A DNA stretch of 64,000 bases from Acidovorax soli. Its GTDB lineage: Bacteria; Pseudomonadota; Gammaproteobacteria; Burkholderiales; Burkholderiaceae_C. The DNA lies in the NCBI RefSeq assembly GCF_014207955.1, contig NZ_JACHLK010000004.1:1-64000 (forward strand), read 5' to 3'. This document shows positions 52,853 through 61,328 of this stretch, piece after piece. Below the pieces are notes generated by a model, which saw only the letters and a list, made by a program, of their open reading frames with translations, ran no database searches and was not told where the DNA came from. The position numbers and the translations under genes were made by a program. Positions within the stretch are counted from its first letter, which is position 1. Each line of letters starts with the position of its first letter.

Positions 52853-53284
52853 ATGGGCAATATCGACGACACCGACCGCCAGATCATCGGCATCCTGCGC
52901 AGCGATGCGCGCACCCCCGTGGCCGTGCTGGCGCAGAAGCTGCGCGTCTCGCGCGGCACGGTGCAGAACCGCCTGCGCAAGATGGAAGAGAGCGGTGTCA
53001 TCACCGGCTACACCCTGCGCCTGCGCCCCGACTCCGAGCCCCAGCGCATACGCGCCTGGATGAGCATTGCCGTGGAGGGCAATGCCGCGCCCGAGGTCAT
53101 CCGCGCGCTGCGCGGCGAGCCGGCCGTGGACACCCTGCACAGCACCAACGGCCGCTGGGACATCGTGGCCGAGGTGCGCGCCGAAAGCCTGGAGGCCTTC
53201 GACCGGGCGCTGGGCCGCATCCGCCTCACGCCGGGCATCGCCAACACCGAAACCAGCATCCTCTTGTCCACCTACAAGGCCTGA
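52853..53284 (+). CDS. Lrp/AsnC-family transcriptional regulator
   Basis: A 143-residue Lrp/AsnC regulator: N-terminal helix-turn-helix (DDTDRQIIGILRSDARTPVAVLAQKLRVSRGTVQNRL) and a C-terminal RAM ligand-binding domain (YTLRLRPDSEP, GRWDIVAEVRAESLEAFDRALGRI). It is divergent from ctlX, so amino-acid-responsive control of citrulline or arginine use is likely. Members bind as dimers to octamers; the 125-base shared region shows no obvious palindrome. Confidence 0.93.
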   Translation: MGNIDDTDRQIIGILRSDARTPVAVLAQKLRVSRGTVQNRLRKMEESGVITGYTLRLRPDSEPQRIRAWMSIAVEGNAAPEVIRALRGEPAVDTLHSTNGRWDIVAEVRAESLEAFDRALGRIRLTPGIANTETSILLSTYKA

Positions 53285-53397
53285 GGGGCAGGTGCTGTGG
53301 CAGGCGCCTGCGTGACACTTGCTAGGGAGTTTCCTGCATGCCTAACAGAGGGGACTGCAGTCCAATGCAGGGATCTATGTCTTCCAAGGATTCCACC

Positions 53398-54366
53398 ATG
53401 CAACGCCGCCGTCAGATCATCCAGTGGGGTGCCGCCGCCGCGGTGGCTCCGGCCACCCTGCTGGCCCAGGCGCAGAGCTTTCCGGCCAAGCCCATCAAGC
53501 TCGTGATTGCCTTCCCTGCGGGCGGCCCCACCGACATCACCATGCGCTCGCTGGCCGACAACGCCGGCAAGATCCTCGGCCAGCCCGTGATCGTGGAGAA
53601 CAAGCCCGGGGCCGGCGGCACGCTGCCTGCGCAGCAGCTGCAGGGCTCTCCGGCCGATGGCTATACCATTGCGCAGATTCCGCTCGGCGTGTTCCGCCTG
53701 CCCTACACCACCAAGATCAGCTGGGACCCGGTCAAGGACATCGCCTACGTGCTCAACGTCACCGGCTATGCCTTCGGCCTTGTGGTGCCGGCCGATTCGC
53801 CGCTCAAGACCTGGACGCACTTCGTGGCCTGGGCCAAGGCCAACCCGGGCAAGCTCAGCTATGGCTCCACGGGCACCATGACCAGCCCGCACCTGACCAT
53901 GGAGCTCATTGCCCAGCAGCTGGGGCTGGAGCTGCTGCACGTGCCTTACAAGGGCAGTGCCGACCTGATGCAGTCCATCCTGGGCGGGCAGATCATGGCG
54001 GCGGCCGACTCCACGGGTTTTGCGCCGCAGGTCGAGGCCGGCAAGCTGCGCGTGCTCAATACCTGGGGCGCCGAGCGCCTGGCCAAGTTCCCCGACGCGC
54101 CCACGCTCAAGGAGCTGGGGCTCAACCTGGTGCAGAACTCGCCCTTCGGCATCGGCGCGCCCAAGGGCACGCCCGATGCGGTGGTCAAGCGCCTGCACGA
54201 TGCCTTCAAGAAGGCCATGGAGCAGGAGAGCTACAAGACCGCCCTGGCACGCTACGACATGGTGCCCATGTACATGGGCACCGCGGCCTACCAGAAGTTC
54301 GCGCAGGACACCTTTGCGCGCGAGAAGGCACTGGTCGAAAAGCTGGGCCTGGCAAAGCCATCCTAG
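53398..54366 (+). CDS. Bug/TctC-type periplasmic solute-binding protein
   Basis: A 322-residue Bug-family receptor. I start at ATG 53398 (MQRRRQIIQWG) with AAGGA upstream; a longer frame reaches 53338. The signal has a twin-arginine look (RRRQIIQ, then AAAAVAPATLLAQAQ). The body shows KPIKLVIAFPAGGPTDITMR, VIVENKPGAGGTLPAQQ and VPYKGSADLMQSILGGQI. No partner permease is nearby, as for the other Bug gene at 22.3 kb. Ligand unknown, likely a carboxylate or amino-acid derivative given the adjacent ctlX-AsnC pair. Confidence 0.9.
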   Translation: MQRRRQIIQWGAAAAVAPATLLAQAQSFPAKPIKLVIAFPAGGPTDITMRSLADNAGKILGQPVIVENKPGAGGTLPAQQLQGSPADGYTIAQIPLGVFRLPYTTKISWDPVKDIAYVLNVTGYAFGLVVPADSPLKTWTHFVAWAKANPGKLSYGSTGTMTSPHLTMELIAQQLGLELLHVPYKGSADLMQSILGGQIMAAADSTGFAPQVEAGKLRVLNTWGAERLAKFPDAPTLKELGLNLVQNSPFGIGAPKGTPDAVVKRLHDAFKKAMEQESYKTALARYDMVPMYMGTAAYQKFAQDTFAREKALVEKLGLAKPS

Positions 54367-54429
54367 GCCCGAGCCATCGCCCTGCTGGCTGTCCAACGAA
54401 ACGGTGCGTTTCACCACCCGCGACGCATG

Positions 54430-54627
54430 AAATTGGCGCGGCCGAAGCCAGTGCTCCCGTGCAAGGGCCGCCCCGCCGCACCGGGAGCGTCCCCCTCCCG
54501 ACTCGCGTAGCGAGGCGAGAGAGGGGCTGAGGGCCGCGGCTCCGAGCCTGCCTGCGCAGGCTCGGACGTGCGCGAAGAGCTACCGCCTCTGGCGGTAGCA
54601 CCGAGGCGCGCAGCGACTCAGGGGGTG
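54430..54627 (-). repeat. Structured 3'-end repeat, copy 4 (long form, reversed)
   Basis: Read on the minus strand, CCCCCTGAGTCGCTGCGCGCC starts 9 bases after the corA stop. It contains the same extra hairpins as copy 1, with changed but still paired arms (CCGAGCCTGC/GCAGGCTCGG instead of CCAAGCCTGC/GCAGGCTTGG), then the main stem and the terminal block with GCTCCC/GGGAGC pairing. It lies between the convergent Bug and corA genes. The rest of 54367-54634 shows nothing else. Confidence 0.85.
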
Positions 54628-54634
54628 ATACCCC

Positions 54635-55615
54635 TTACAGCCAACCCGCCTTGCGGAAGCGGTAGTAGAGGTAGCCGCAGGCGCTGGCGATGACCGCCAG
54701 GGCTGCGGCGTATCCGTAGCGCCATTTCAGCTCCGGCATGTGCTCGAAGTTCATGCCCCAGATGCCCGCGAAGGCCGTGCACACCGCGAACAGGCTGGCC
54801 CAGGCGGCCAGGCGTTTGACGACCTCGCCGTCCTCGATGGTCACCATGGACAGGTTCACGTGGATGGCCGTGCCGATGGAATCGCGGATGGATTCGATGG
54901 AGGCGTTGATGCGCCCCAGGTGGTCCACCACGTCGCGGAAATACTCCTGCGAAGGGGTGCACAGCTGCGGCACGCGCCCGCCGTGCAGCTTGCCCGCGCC
55001 TTCGAGCAGGGGCGCCACCCCGTGCTTGAGCAGCGTCAGGCGCTGCTTGAGCGCATACAGCCGCTGCACGCTGCCGCGCGCCGTGCCGTCCTGGGCCGAG
55101 AAGATCTGCTGCTCGATGGTCTCGAGCTCGACCTCCAGTGCCTCGATGACCGGGAAATAGCGGTCCACCACCGCATCCATGAGCGCATACAGCACGAAGC
55201 CCGGCCCCGTGGCCAGCAGCTCGGGCTCGCGTTCGCAGCGCTGGCGCACATCGCTGAAACCCTGCTCGCTGCGGTTGCGCACCGAAACCACGTAGTTGCG
55301 GCCCACGAAGACATTGAGCTCGCCGATGCGCGCGGGTGTGGCGTTCAGCCCTTCGGTCTCCAAGAGGTGCAGCACCACGAAAAGCGAGTCGCCATACTCC
55401 TCCACCTTGGGCCGCTGGTGCCCGTGCTGGGCATCCTCGATGGCCAGTGGGTGCAGGTGGAAGGCCTGCTGCAGCGCGGCCAGCTCCTGCACGGTGGCAT
55501 CGTGCAGGGCCACCCAGACAAAGCAGTTGGGCAGGTGGATGTGGTCGCCGATCTCGCTGACGGGGATGTCGGCGAGCTTGGTTCCGTTTTCGTAGACAAC
55601 GCAGTTGACCAGCAT
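54635..55615 (-). CDS. corA: CorA-family magnesium/cobalt transporter
   Basis: A 326-residue CorA-type divalent cation channel. The cytoplasmic N-terminal domain ends in the long coiled stalk (RGSVQRLYALKQRLTLLKHG..., SIESIRDSIG), then two C-terminal membrane helices with the selectivity motif GMN in GIWGMNFEHMPEL and the short basic tail RFRKAGWL. The start is placed at ATG 55615 (MLVNCVVYENG), the family position; a longer frame reaches 55696. It forms a pentamer in the inner membrane. It is divergent from the porin gene at 55798. Confidence 0.93.
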   Translation of the reverse strand: MLVNCVVYENGTKLADIPVSEIGDHIHLPNCFVWVALHDATVQELAALQQAFHLHPLAIEDAQHGHQRPKVEEYGDSLFVVLHLLETEGLNATPARIGELNVFVGRNYVVSVRNRSEQGFSDVRQRCEREPELLATGPGFVLYALMDAVVDRYFPVIEALEVELETIEQQIFSAQDGTARGSVQRLYALKQRLTLLKHGVAPLLEGAGKLHGGRVPQLCTPSQEYFRDVVDHLGRINASIESIRDSIGTAIHVNLSMVTIEDGEVVKRLAAWASLFAVCTAFAGIWGMNFEHMPELKWRYGYAAALAVIASACGYLYYRFRKAGWL

Positions 55616-55797
55616 GTTGGCTCCGGGCGCAGGGATGGCAATGATCTTGCCATTGCACCACCTGTTGGCGCAGGAGCAAGGGCGCCTGGGCGGCATTTCT
55701 GGCGAAAGCTTTACGGCAGGTGCCGAAGTTTTTACGCGGCCTTTATGGGCGCCTGCCTACGCTCGATCCCCTGTCCATCTGCGTTTGATTGCACCCC

Positions 55798-56505
55798 ATG
55801 AAATTTCCCCGTGCCCTTTTCTCCATCGTCTTGCTGGCCACCGCTCCCCTGCTGGCCAATGCCCAGCTGACGGGCAACGTCAGCCTGACCACCAACTACA
55901 AGTTCCGTGGCCAGGACCAGGATGCGTCCAAGGCCCGGGCCGTCAAGCCTGCCATCCAGGGCGGCTTTGACTACGCCTTCGGCGAATCGGGCTTCTACGT
56001 CGGCAACTGGAACTCCAGCGTCGACTGGCTGCCCCGCAACTCCATCGAGTCCGACATCTACGGCGGCTACAAGTTCAAGGCCGGCTCGGTCGACCTGGAC
56101 GTGGGCCTCCTGACCTACATCTACCCCGGCAACAGCAACGGCAACACCACCGAAGTCTATGGCGCCGCCACCTTCGGCCCCGTGACCGCCAAGTACTCGC
56201 ACACCCTGTCCAAGGACTACTTCGCGTACGCCGGTCCCGGCTTCAAGGGCCGCAACACCGGCTACCTGAACCTGGCCTTCGCACAGGAAGTGGCGCCCAA
56301 GATCACCGTCAAGGCATCGGTGGGCTACACGCGCTTCGGTGGCGACATCGTGGCCCCCAACTACATCGACTACAGCGTGGGCGGTGCCTACGATTTCGGT
56401 TCGGGCCTGTCGCTGGGCGCTGCCGTGGTGGGCGCCAACAAGAAGGACTACTTCGGCCCCGTCAACCAATCGCGCGTGATCGTCACGCTGACCAAAACCT
56501 TGTAG
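55798..56505 (+). CDS. TorF-family putative porin
   Basis: A 235-residue outer-membrane protein with a signal peptide ending in LLANAQ near residue 23. The mature part is a series of amphipathic beta strands (GNVSLTTNYKFRGQDQ, PAIQGGFDYAFGESGFYVGNWNSS, ESDIYGGYKFKAG, AKYSHTLSKDYFAYAG) ending in VIVTLTKTL, which matches the TIGR02001-type TorF porins. It likely forms a small barrel. It is transcribed divergently from corA and convergently with a DUF1566 gene. Confidence 0.9.
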   Translation: MKFPRALFSIVLLATAPLLANAQLTGNVSLTTNYKFRGQDQDASKARAVKPAIQGGFDYAFGESGFYVGNWNSSVDWLPRNSIESDIYGGYKFKAGSVDLDVGLLTYIYPGNSNGNTTEVYGAATFGPVTAKYSHTLSKDYFAYAGPGFKGRNTGYLNLAFAQEVAPKITVKASVGYTRFGGDIVAPNYIDYSVGGAYDFGSGLSLGAAVVGANKKDYFGPVNQSRVIVTLTKTL

Positions 56506-56509
56506 ACCC

Positions 56510-56992
56510 TCAGCGCCGCACCAGGCGTGCTGGCAGGTGGTTGAGCCGCAGCGCCATGTTGGCGCGCCCTTCGCCGAAGTGCACCAGCCAGGCATGGGTG
56601 ATGCGGCTGTTGGCCTGGCTGGCGCTCCAGAACCAGGTGGGCGGTGTGTCGGGAAAGGCCTGGCTGTCGATGGCCGGGTCGCGGCGCGCCTCGTCCACCA
56701 GCGTGTGCAGCTCGCCCACGGTGGGCAGGCGCCAGCCGGCCTGCTGCGCGGCATGCGTGGCCGCCTCGATCTGGGTAAAGGCGCGGGGCTCGCCCGTGCA
56801 GCCCACACCGGTCCATGCCATGCCCTCGGCGCAGCGGCGCCAGGTCAGGCCGGTGCTGCGGTCGTGCACCTCCTGCCCACCGGCGCGCACGGAAAACCGG
56901 CTGGGCGTTTGCTGGGCCGACCCCAGGTACCCGCCCAATGCGCACAGGCCCAGGGCCAGCCAGGCGATGGCAAAGCGCTTGCGCCGGGCCAT
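56510..56992 (-). CDS. DUF1566 (Lcl C-terminal-like) exported protein
   Basis: A 160-residue protein with an N-terminal hydrophobic signal or anchor (FAIAWLALGLCALGGYLG) and a DUF1566/Lcl domain: DRSTGLTWRRCAEGMAW, AAQQAGWRLPTVGELHTLVD, TPPTWFWSASQANSR and AWLVHFGEGRANM. Two cysteines (RRCAEG and VGCTGE) may pair. Such domains occur in surface or fimbrial proteins; function unknown. It starts 20 bases after the HAD phosphatase gene stop on the same strand. Confidence 0.85.
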   Translation of the reverse strand: MARRKRFAIAWLALGLCALGGYLGSAQQTPSRFSVRAGGQEVHDRSTGLTWRRCAEGMAWTGVGCTGEPRAFTQIEAATHAAQQAGWRLPTVGELHTLVDEARRDPAIDSQAFPDTPPTWFWSASQANSRITHAWLVHFGEGRANMALRLNHLPARLVRR

Positions 56993-57012
56993 GTGCGCCG
57001 GGCCTGGTGCCG

Positions 57013-57822
57013 TCAGGCGGTGGCCGCCACGCCCGCCAGGATGCGCTGCGCCACCTGGGCGAAGCCGGCACCGCGTTCGCCTTCGGTCACATAGCGTGGC
57101 AGGTGCGCCAGCTGCGGCACGAAGCGCGCGATGTTGGCCACGCCCACGCTGTGCGCGAAGTGCTGGAACATGAGCTGGTCGTTGGTGGAGTCGCCCACAT
57201 AGACCCATTGGCCGATCTCGGCGTCGAGGTCGCGCCCGAACAGCGTGCGCACGATCCAGCGCGCGCCTTCGAGCTTGTTGTGCGTGCCGAACCAGCCGTT
57301 GATGTGGATGCTGCTCACCGTGGCGTTCATGCCGGCCGCGCGCATGCGCTGCACGGCCGCGTCGATGGCCTCTTGCGGCAACTGCGTGAACTCGCTGTGG
57401 TCGATGGCGATGTCGGTCTCGCGCCCGGGCGAGTCGGTGGCCCGGTGTGCGCCGGGCACTTCGCGCTCCACCTGGGCCAGCACCTGCTGCATGCGCGCGT
57501 AGTTGGCCGTGCGCGTGGGCTCGTCCTGCTGGTAGCTCTTGGCCAGAGCGGCGCCCGCCGGGCCGTCCACGCGGCGCAGTGCCACGGCGCCGTTCTCGGC
57601 CACGATGGCGTCCACGGGCCAGCTCAGGGCAAAGGGCTCGCTCCAGCCCACGGGTCGGCCGGTGATGGGAATGACGTGCAGGCCGGCGGCACGCAGTGCG
57701 CCCAGTGCCTGCAGCGCATCGGGCGTGATCGCGCCGTCGGTGGTCAGGGTGTCGTCGATGTCGGTGAAGACACCGAGCAGCGGCAGGTGGGCCGCTGGGG
57801 CCCATGCACTCAGGGGTTGCAT
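57013..57822 (-). CDS. HAD-IIB phosphatase
   Basis: A 269-residue HAD hydrolase of the Cof/sucrose-phosphatase type (IIB). Motif I is VFTDIDDTLTTDG, motif II PITGRPVG, and motif IV VYVGDSTND with the acidic pair. The C2-type cap lies between (residues about 80-190). The family includes mannosyl-3-phosphoglycerate and sucrose-phosphate phosphatases; the substrate is not determinable. It follows prfC by 8 bases on the minus strand. Confidence 0.88.
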   Translation of the reverse strand: MQPLSAWAPAAHLPLLGVFTDIDDTLTTDGAITPDALQALGALRAAGLHVIPITGRPVGWSEPFALSWPVDAIVAENGAVALRRVDGPAGAALAKSYQQDEPTRTANYARMQQVLAQVEREVPGAHRATDSPGRETDIAIDHSEFTQLPQEAIDAAVQRMRAAGMNATVSSIHINGWFGTHNKLEGARWIVRTLFGRDLDAEIGQWVYVGDSTNDQLMFQHFAHSVGVANIARFVPQLAHLPRYVTEGERGAGFAQVAQRILAGVAATA

Positions 57823-57830
57823 CGGTACGC

Positions 57831-59459
57831 TCAGCTCGCGCTGCCCAGGCTCAGCCCCGCATGTTCGCGCAGCGGGTGGAAGTGGATCTTGGGAAAGCGC
57901 TCCTGCGCCAGGCGCACGTCGTAGGGCGAGGTGCACAGGTAGGCCAGGGTGTCGGCCGCATCGTGCGCCAGGCGCAGCGGGTAGGCGTCGGTGAAGGCGC
58001 GCAGGTCGGCCGCGTTGTCCGCGGTGATCCAGCGGGCACCCGTGTACTGGCAGCCTTCCAGGCGTACGTCGGCGTCGTACTCGGCCTTGAGGCGGTGCTG
58101 CACCACTTCGAACTGCAGCTGGCCCACGGCGCCCAGCAGCATGTTGCCGCCGGCATCGGGCTTGAAGACCTGGATCGCGCCCTCCTCGCCCAGCTGGGCC
58201 AGTCCCTGCTGCAGCTGCTTGGTGCGCAGCGGGTTCTTGAGCACCACGGTCATGAACATTTCGGGCGCGAAGAACGGCAGGCCAGTGAACTGCAGGTTGG
58301 CACCGTCGGTGATGGTGTCGCCGAGCTGCACACCGCCGTGCGTGGTGAAACCGATGATGTCGCCCGCGTAGGCTTCTTCGACCGCCTCGCGGCGCTGCGA
58401 CATGAAGGTCACGACCGAGGTGGGGCGCAGCTCCTTGGCGCTGCGCTGCACCTTGAGCTTCATGCCCGGCGTGTACTTGCCCGAGGCCACACGCACGAAG
58501 GCGATGCGGTCGCGGTGGTTGGCGTCCATGTTGGCCTGCACCTTGAACACCACGCCGGCAAAGCCTTCGTCCTCGGGTTGGATGGTCTTGACCACGGGCT
58601 GCTTGTTGACCTGCAGCGTGCTCACGCGCGGGCCAGGGGGCGGGGCCATGTCGACCAGGGCGTCGAGCACTTCCATCACCCCGAAGTTGTTCACCCCGGA
58701 GCCGAAGAACACGGGCGTCAGCTTGCCGGCCAGGAAGGCCTCGTGGTTCCACTCGGGCGAGGCGCCCACGGCCAGTTCCATGCTTTCGAGTGCCGCGTCG
58801 AACTCGGCGCCGAAGCGCGCGCGCAGCGTGGCCTCATCCGACAGGGGGATGGACTCGAAATCCTGCGGGCGGCGTTCGCTGCCGGACTCGAACACCGTCA
58901 TGGTCTTGGTGCGCAGGTTGATGATGCCGCCGAAGGCCTTGCCCTGGCCCACGGGCCAGGTCATGGGGCAGCAGGGCATGCCCAGCTCGCGCTCCACCTC
59001 GTCCATGATGTCCAGCGGGTCGCGCACCTCGCGGTCCATCTTGTTCACGAAGGTGATGATGGGCGTGTCGCGCTGGCGGCAGACCTCGATCAGGCGGCGC
59101 GTCTGCGCTTCCACGCCGTTGGCGGCATCGATCACCATCAGCGCCGAGTCGACGGCGGTGAGCACGCGGTAGGTGTCTTCCGAGAAGTCCTTGTGGCCAG
59201 GCGTGTCGAGCAGGTTGATCACATGCTCGCGGTACAGCATCTGCATGACCGACGAGGCCACCGAGATGCCGCGCTGCTTTTCGATCTCCATCCAGTCCGA
59301 GGTGGCATGGCGGCTGGCCTTGCGGCCCTTGACCGCGCCGGCGATCTGGATCGCGCCCGAGAACAGCAGCAGCTTTTCGGTCAGCGTCGTCTTGCCCGCG
59401 TCGGGGTGGGAAATGATGGCAAAGGTGCGGCGGCGCCGTGTTTCGGGGGCGTAGGACAC
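57831..59459 (-). CDS. prfC: Peptide chain release factor 3
   Basis: A 542-residue translational GTPase. G1 is SHPDAGKTT (residues 17-25), the effector region KQRGISVASSVMQM follows, then G3 DTPGHKDFSEDTYR and G4 NKMDRE, with the RF3-specific insert and C-terminal beta domains (GAVGQLQFEVVQHRLKAEY). It recycles RF1/RF2 after peptide release. The start is a GTG at 59459 (VSYAPETRRR); no ATG is available near the family start. The length matches other RF3 proteins. It heads a minus-strand run with the HAD and DUF1566 genes. Confidence 0.96.
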   Translation of the reverse strand: MSYAPETRRRRTFAIISHPDAGKTTLTEKLLLFSGAIQIAGAVKGRKASRHATSDWMEIEKQRGISVASSVMQMLYREHVINLLDTPGHKDFSEDTYRVLTAVDSALMVIDAANGVEAQTRRLIEVCRQRDTPIITFVNKMDREVRDPLDIMDEVERELGMPCCPMTWPVGQGKAFGGIINLRTKTMTVFESGSERRPQDFESIPLSDEATLRARFGAEFDAALESMELAVGASPEWNHEAFLAGKLTPVFFGSGVNNFGVMEVLDALVDMAPPPGPRVSTLQVNKQPVVKTIQPEDEGFAGVVFKVQANMDANHRDRIAFVRVASGKYTPGMKLKVQRSAKELRPTSVVTFMSQRREAVEEAYAGDIIGFTTHGGVQLGDTITDGANLQFTGLPFFAPEMFMTVVLKNPLRTKQLQQGLAQLGEEGAIQVFKPDAGGNMLLGAVGQLQFEVVQHRLKAEYDADVRLEGCQYTGARWITADNAADLRAFTDAYPLRLAHDAADTLAYLCTSPYDVRLAQERFPKIHFHPLREHAGLSLGSAS

Positions 59460-59637
59460 AGGGGATTCCAAGAGAGGGCAGGGGTGGGCAGCTCGCTGCG
59501 GCAGGGGCCTGCGGCAGTCGGCGCGGCAGGCGCTCACGCGCCCGAAACCGCCGATTTTACCGGGCTCGCGCCCAGACCCCTCGGTGGCCGTATCCGAGTT
59601 TCTCCACCGCGCTTCGCGCGACCCGTGACGGATGAGA

Positions 59638-59757
59638 CTGGCGCGGCCTAAGCCAGTGCTCCCGTGCAAGGGCCGCCCCGCCGCACCGGGAGCGTCCCCC
59701 TCTCCCGACTTGCGCAGCGAGTCGAGAGAGGGGGAAGGCGCGAAGCGACTCAGGGGG
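59638..59757 (-). repeat. Structured 3'-end repeat, copy 5 (short form, reversed)
   Basis: Read on the minus strand, CCCCCTGAGTCGCTTCGCGCC starts 4 bases after the SDR stop, followed by the CTCTCTCGACTCGC/GCAAGTCGGGAGAG stem and the terminal block with GCTCCC/GGGAGC pairing. It separates the SDR gene from prfC. The rest of 59460-59637 contains only the region upstream of prfC, without a clear promoter. Confidence 0.85.
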
Positions 59758-59761
59758 AGCT

Positions 59762-60532
59762 TCAGGACGTCTGGGCATGGCGTGCATACATCTTCTGCAT
59801 GCCGCCCAGCCAGCGCTCGTAGTCCTGGCCCTTGTTGCGGAAGTACTGCGCCACCTCGGGATGCGGCAGCACCAGGAAGCGGCCGTCCTGCATGGCGGCC
59901 AGCACGTCGCCCGCCACCTGCTCGGGCGGCAGGATGCCGTCGTGCGAGGCCGAGCCGCCATCGCCCGTGACCATGGCGGTCTGCACCGACTGCGGGCACA
60001 GGCAGGCCACACCCACGCCCTTGCGGCCGTAGGCGATGCGCAGCCACTCGGCAAAGGCCACGGCCGCGTGCTTGGTGACGGCGTAGGGGGCCGACTCGAC
60101 GATGGTCAGCAGCCCGGCGGCCGAGGCCGTGACGAGGAAGAAGCCCTCGCCGCGCTCCACCATCTCGGGCACCACGGCACGCGCGGCCCAGACATGGGCC
60201 ATGCCGTGGATGTTCCACATCGCGTCCCACAGCGGGTCTTCGAGCTCGATGCCGCCCGGGCGGCCCAGGATGCCCGCGTTGGAGAGGTAGGCGTCCACGC
60301 GGCCGTAGCGTTCGCGCGTGGTGGCCACCAGGGCCTTGATGTCGGCCTCGCGCGAGACGTCGCAGCGCACGGCCTGGCCACCGATCTCTTCGGCCACGGC
60401 CTGGGCAGCCTCCAGCTGCAGGTCGGCCACGACCACAGCGCGCGCGCCCTCTGCGGCAAAGCGCCGCGCCATGCTGCGGCCGATGCCGCTGGCGCCGCCG
60501 GTGACGATGATGACCTTGTCCTTCGGGTCCAT
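59762..60532 (-). CDS. Short-chain dehydrogenase/reductase
   Basis: A 256-residue classical SDR. The cofactor motif is TGGASGIG (residues 11-18), followed by NAG in LSNAGILG and the catalytic Ser in LVTASAAG and YAVTK. The stretch after the active site is rich in hydrophobic residues, and the C-terminus (QYFRNKGQDYERWLGGMQKMY) is a family-specific extension. The ATG is at 60532. It lies 76 bases downstream of a TetR gene on the same strand, which probably controls it. Substrate unknown. Confidence 0.9.
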   Translation of the reverse strand: MDPKDKVIIVTGGASGIGRSMARRFAAEGARAVVVADLQLEAAQAVAEEIGGQAVRCDVSREADIKALVATTRERYGRVDAYLSNAGILGRPGGIELEDPLWDAMWNIHGMAHVWAARAVVPEMVERGEGFFLVTASAAGLLTIVESAPYAVTKHAAVAFAEWLRIAYGRKGVGVACLCPQSVQTAMVTGDGGSASHDGILPPEQVAGDVLAAMQDGRFLVLPHPEVAQYFRNKGQDYERWLGGMQKMYARHAQTS

Positions 60533-60608
60533 GGGAAATGCTCCTTCTGCTGTGAGGGCGCCAGTGTGGAGCGGCGCGCCGGGCGAAGCAGCCGCGCAGG
60601 TGACAAGC

Positions 60609-61304
60609 TCAGCGTGGCGCCTGCCGGAGGGCGGCGCAGCACAGCTGTTCCACGCCATCGGCCCATTGCCGCATGGCGGCCGGGTCGAACTGGAGCAGCA
60701 GCACATAGCGCCGCCCGCCCCAGGCCGACAGGTGCAGTGCCTGCGCGATCTCCGGCCCCGGTGGGTGGGGCAGGTCGGTGCAGGCGGCCAGCACCCGGCC
60801 CCAGGCGGCAGCCAGTTCCTCATGGGCGCGGCGGTGGTCGCGGGGCTCTGCCATCTGCGTCTCCAGTGCCAGCATCTCGGGGTGGAACCAGGGCAGCTCG
60901 GGCGCGTCCACGCCGCAGACCAGCCGCACCAGGTGGTGGATGCGCTGCTCCCAGGGCAGACCGGCGGGCTGCACCGCCTCACGGTCGATGGCAGCGAGCA
61001 GGGCCTCGATGCAGTGGCGCACATAGCCCGAGAGCAGGGCTGTCTTGTTGGGGAAGTAGTCGTAGAGCGTGCCCACCGCAATGCCGGTCTCCAGGGCCAC
61101 ATTGCGTGTGGTGAGCTTGTCCCAGCCATCGCGCTGCCAAATCCGAACAAAGGCGTCGTAGATGGCCTGCACGGTGAAGCGGGCACGCGCCTGGCGCGGC
61201 CGCTTCAAGGGCCTGGCGGTTGCGGCGGGGCTGGCGGGCGGGGCCTTCACCGGTTTCCGAACCCGCAGCCAGGCAGGGCGCCATACAGTGATCGCAGCGC
61301 ACAT
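60609..61304 (-). CDS. TetR-family transcriptional regulator
   Basis: A 231-residue TetR-type repressor as drawn. The helix-turn-helix region is ARFTVQAIYDAFVRIWQRDGWDKLTTRNVALETGIAVGTLYDYFPNK. With the ATG at 61304 there are about 42 residues before it and only 24 bases to the divergent DUF2855 start; a GTG at 61250 gives a more usual 213-residue protein and a 78-base gap, and I consider it equally likely. It is placed to control the SDR and the divergent DUF2855 gene. Ligand unknown. Confidence 0.88.
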   Translation of the reverse strand: MCAAITVWRPAWLRVRKPVKAPPASPAATARPLKRPRQARARFTVQAIYDAFVRIWQRDGWDKLTTRNVALETGIAVGTLYDYFPNKTALLSGYVRHCIEALLAAIDREAVQPAGLPWEQRIHHLVRLVCGVDAPELPWFHPEMLALETQMAEPRDHRRAHEELAAAWGRVLAACTDLPHPPGPEIAQALHLSAWGGRRYVLLLQFDPAAMRQWADGVEQLCCAALRQAPR

Positions 61305-61328
61305 TCACCACCGTACCGGAGACACCCC

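Noticed and set aside
54618-55679. An alternative 353-residue minus-strand frame overlapping corA
   Set aside because: It is the +1-shifted shadow of corA; only the frame ending at 54635 holds the GMN motif, the stalk and the two membrane helices. I see no frameshift.
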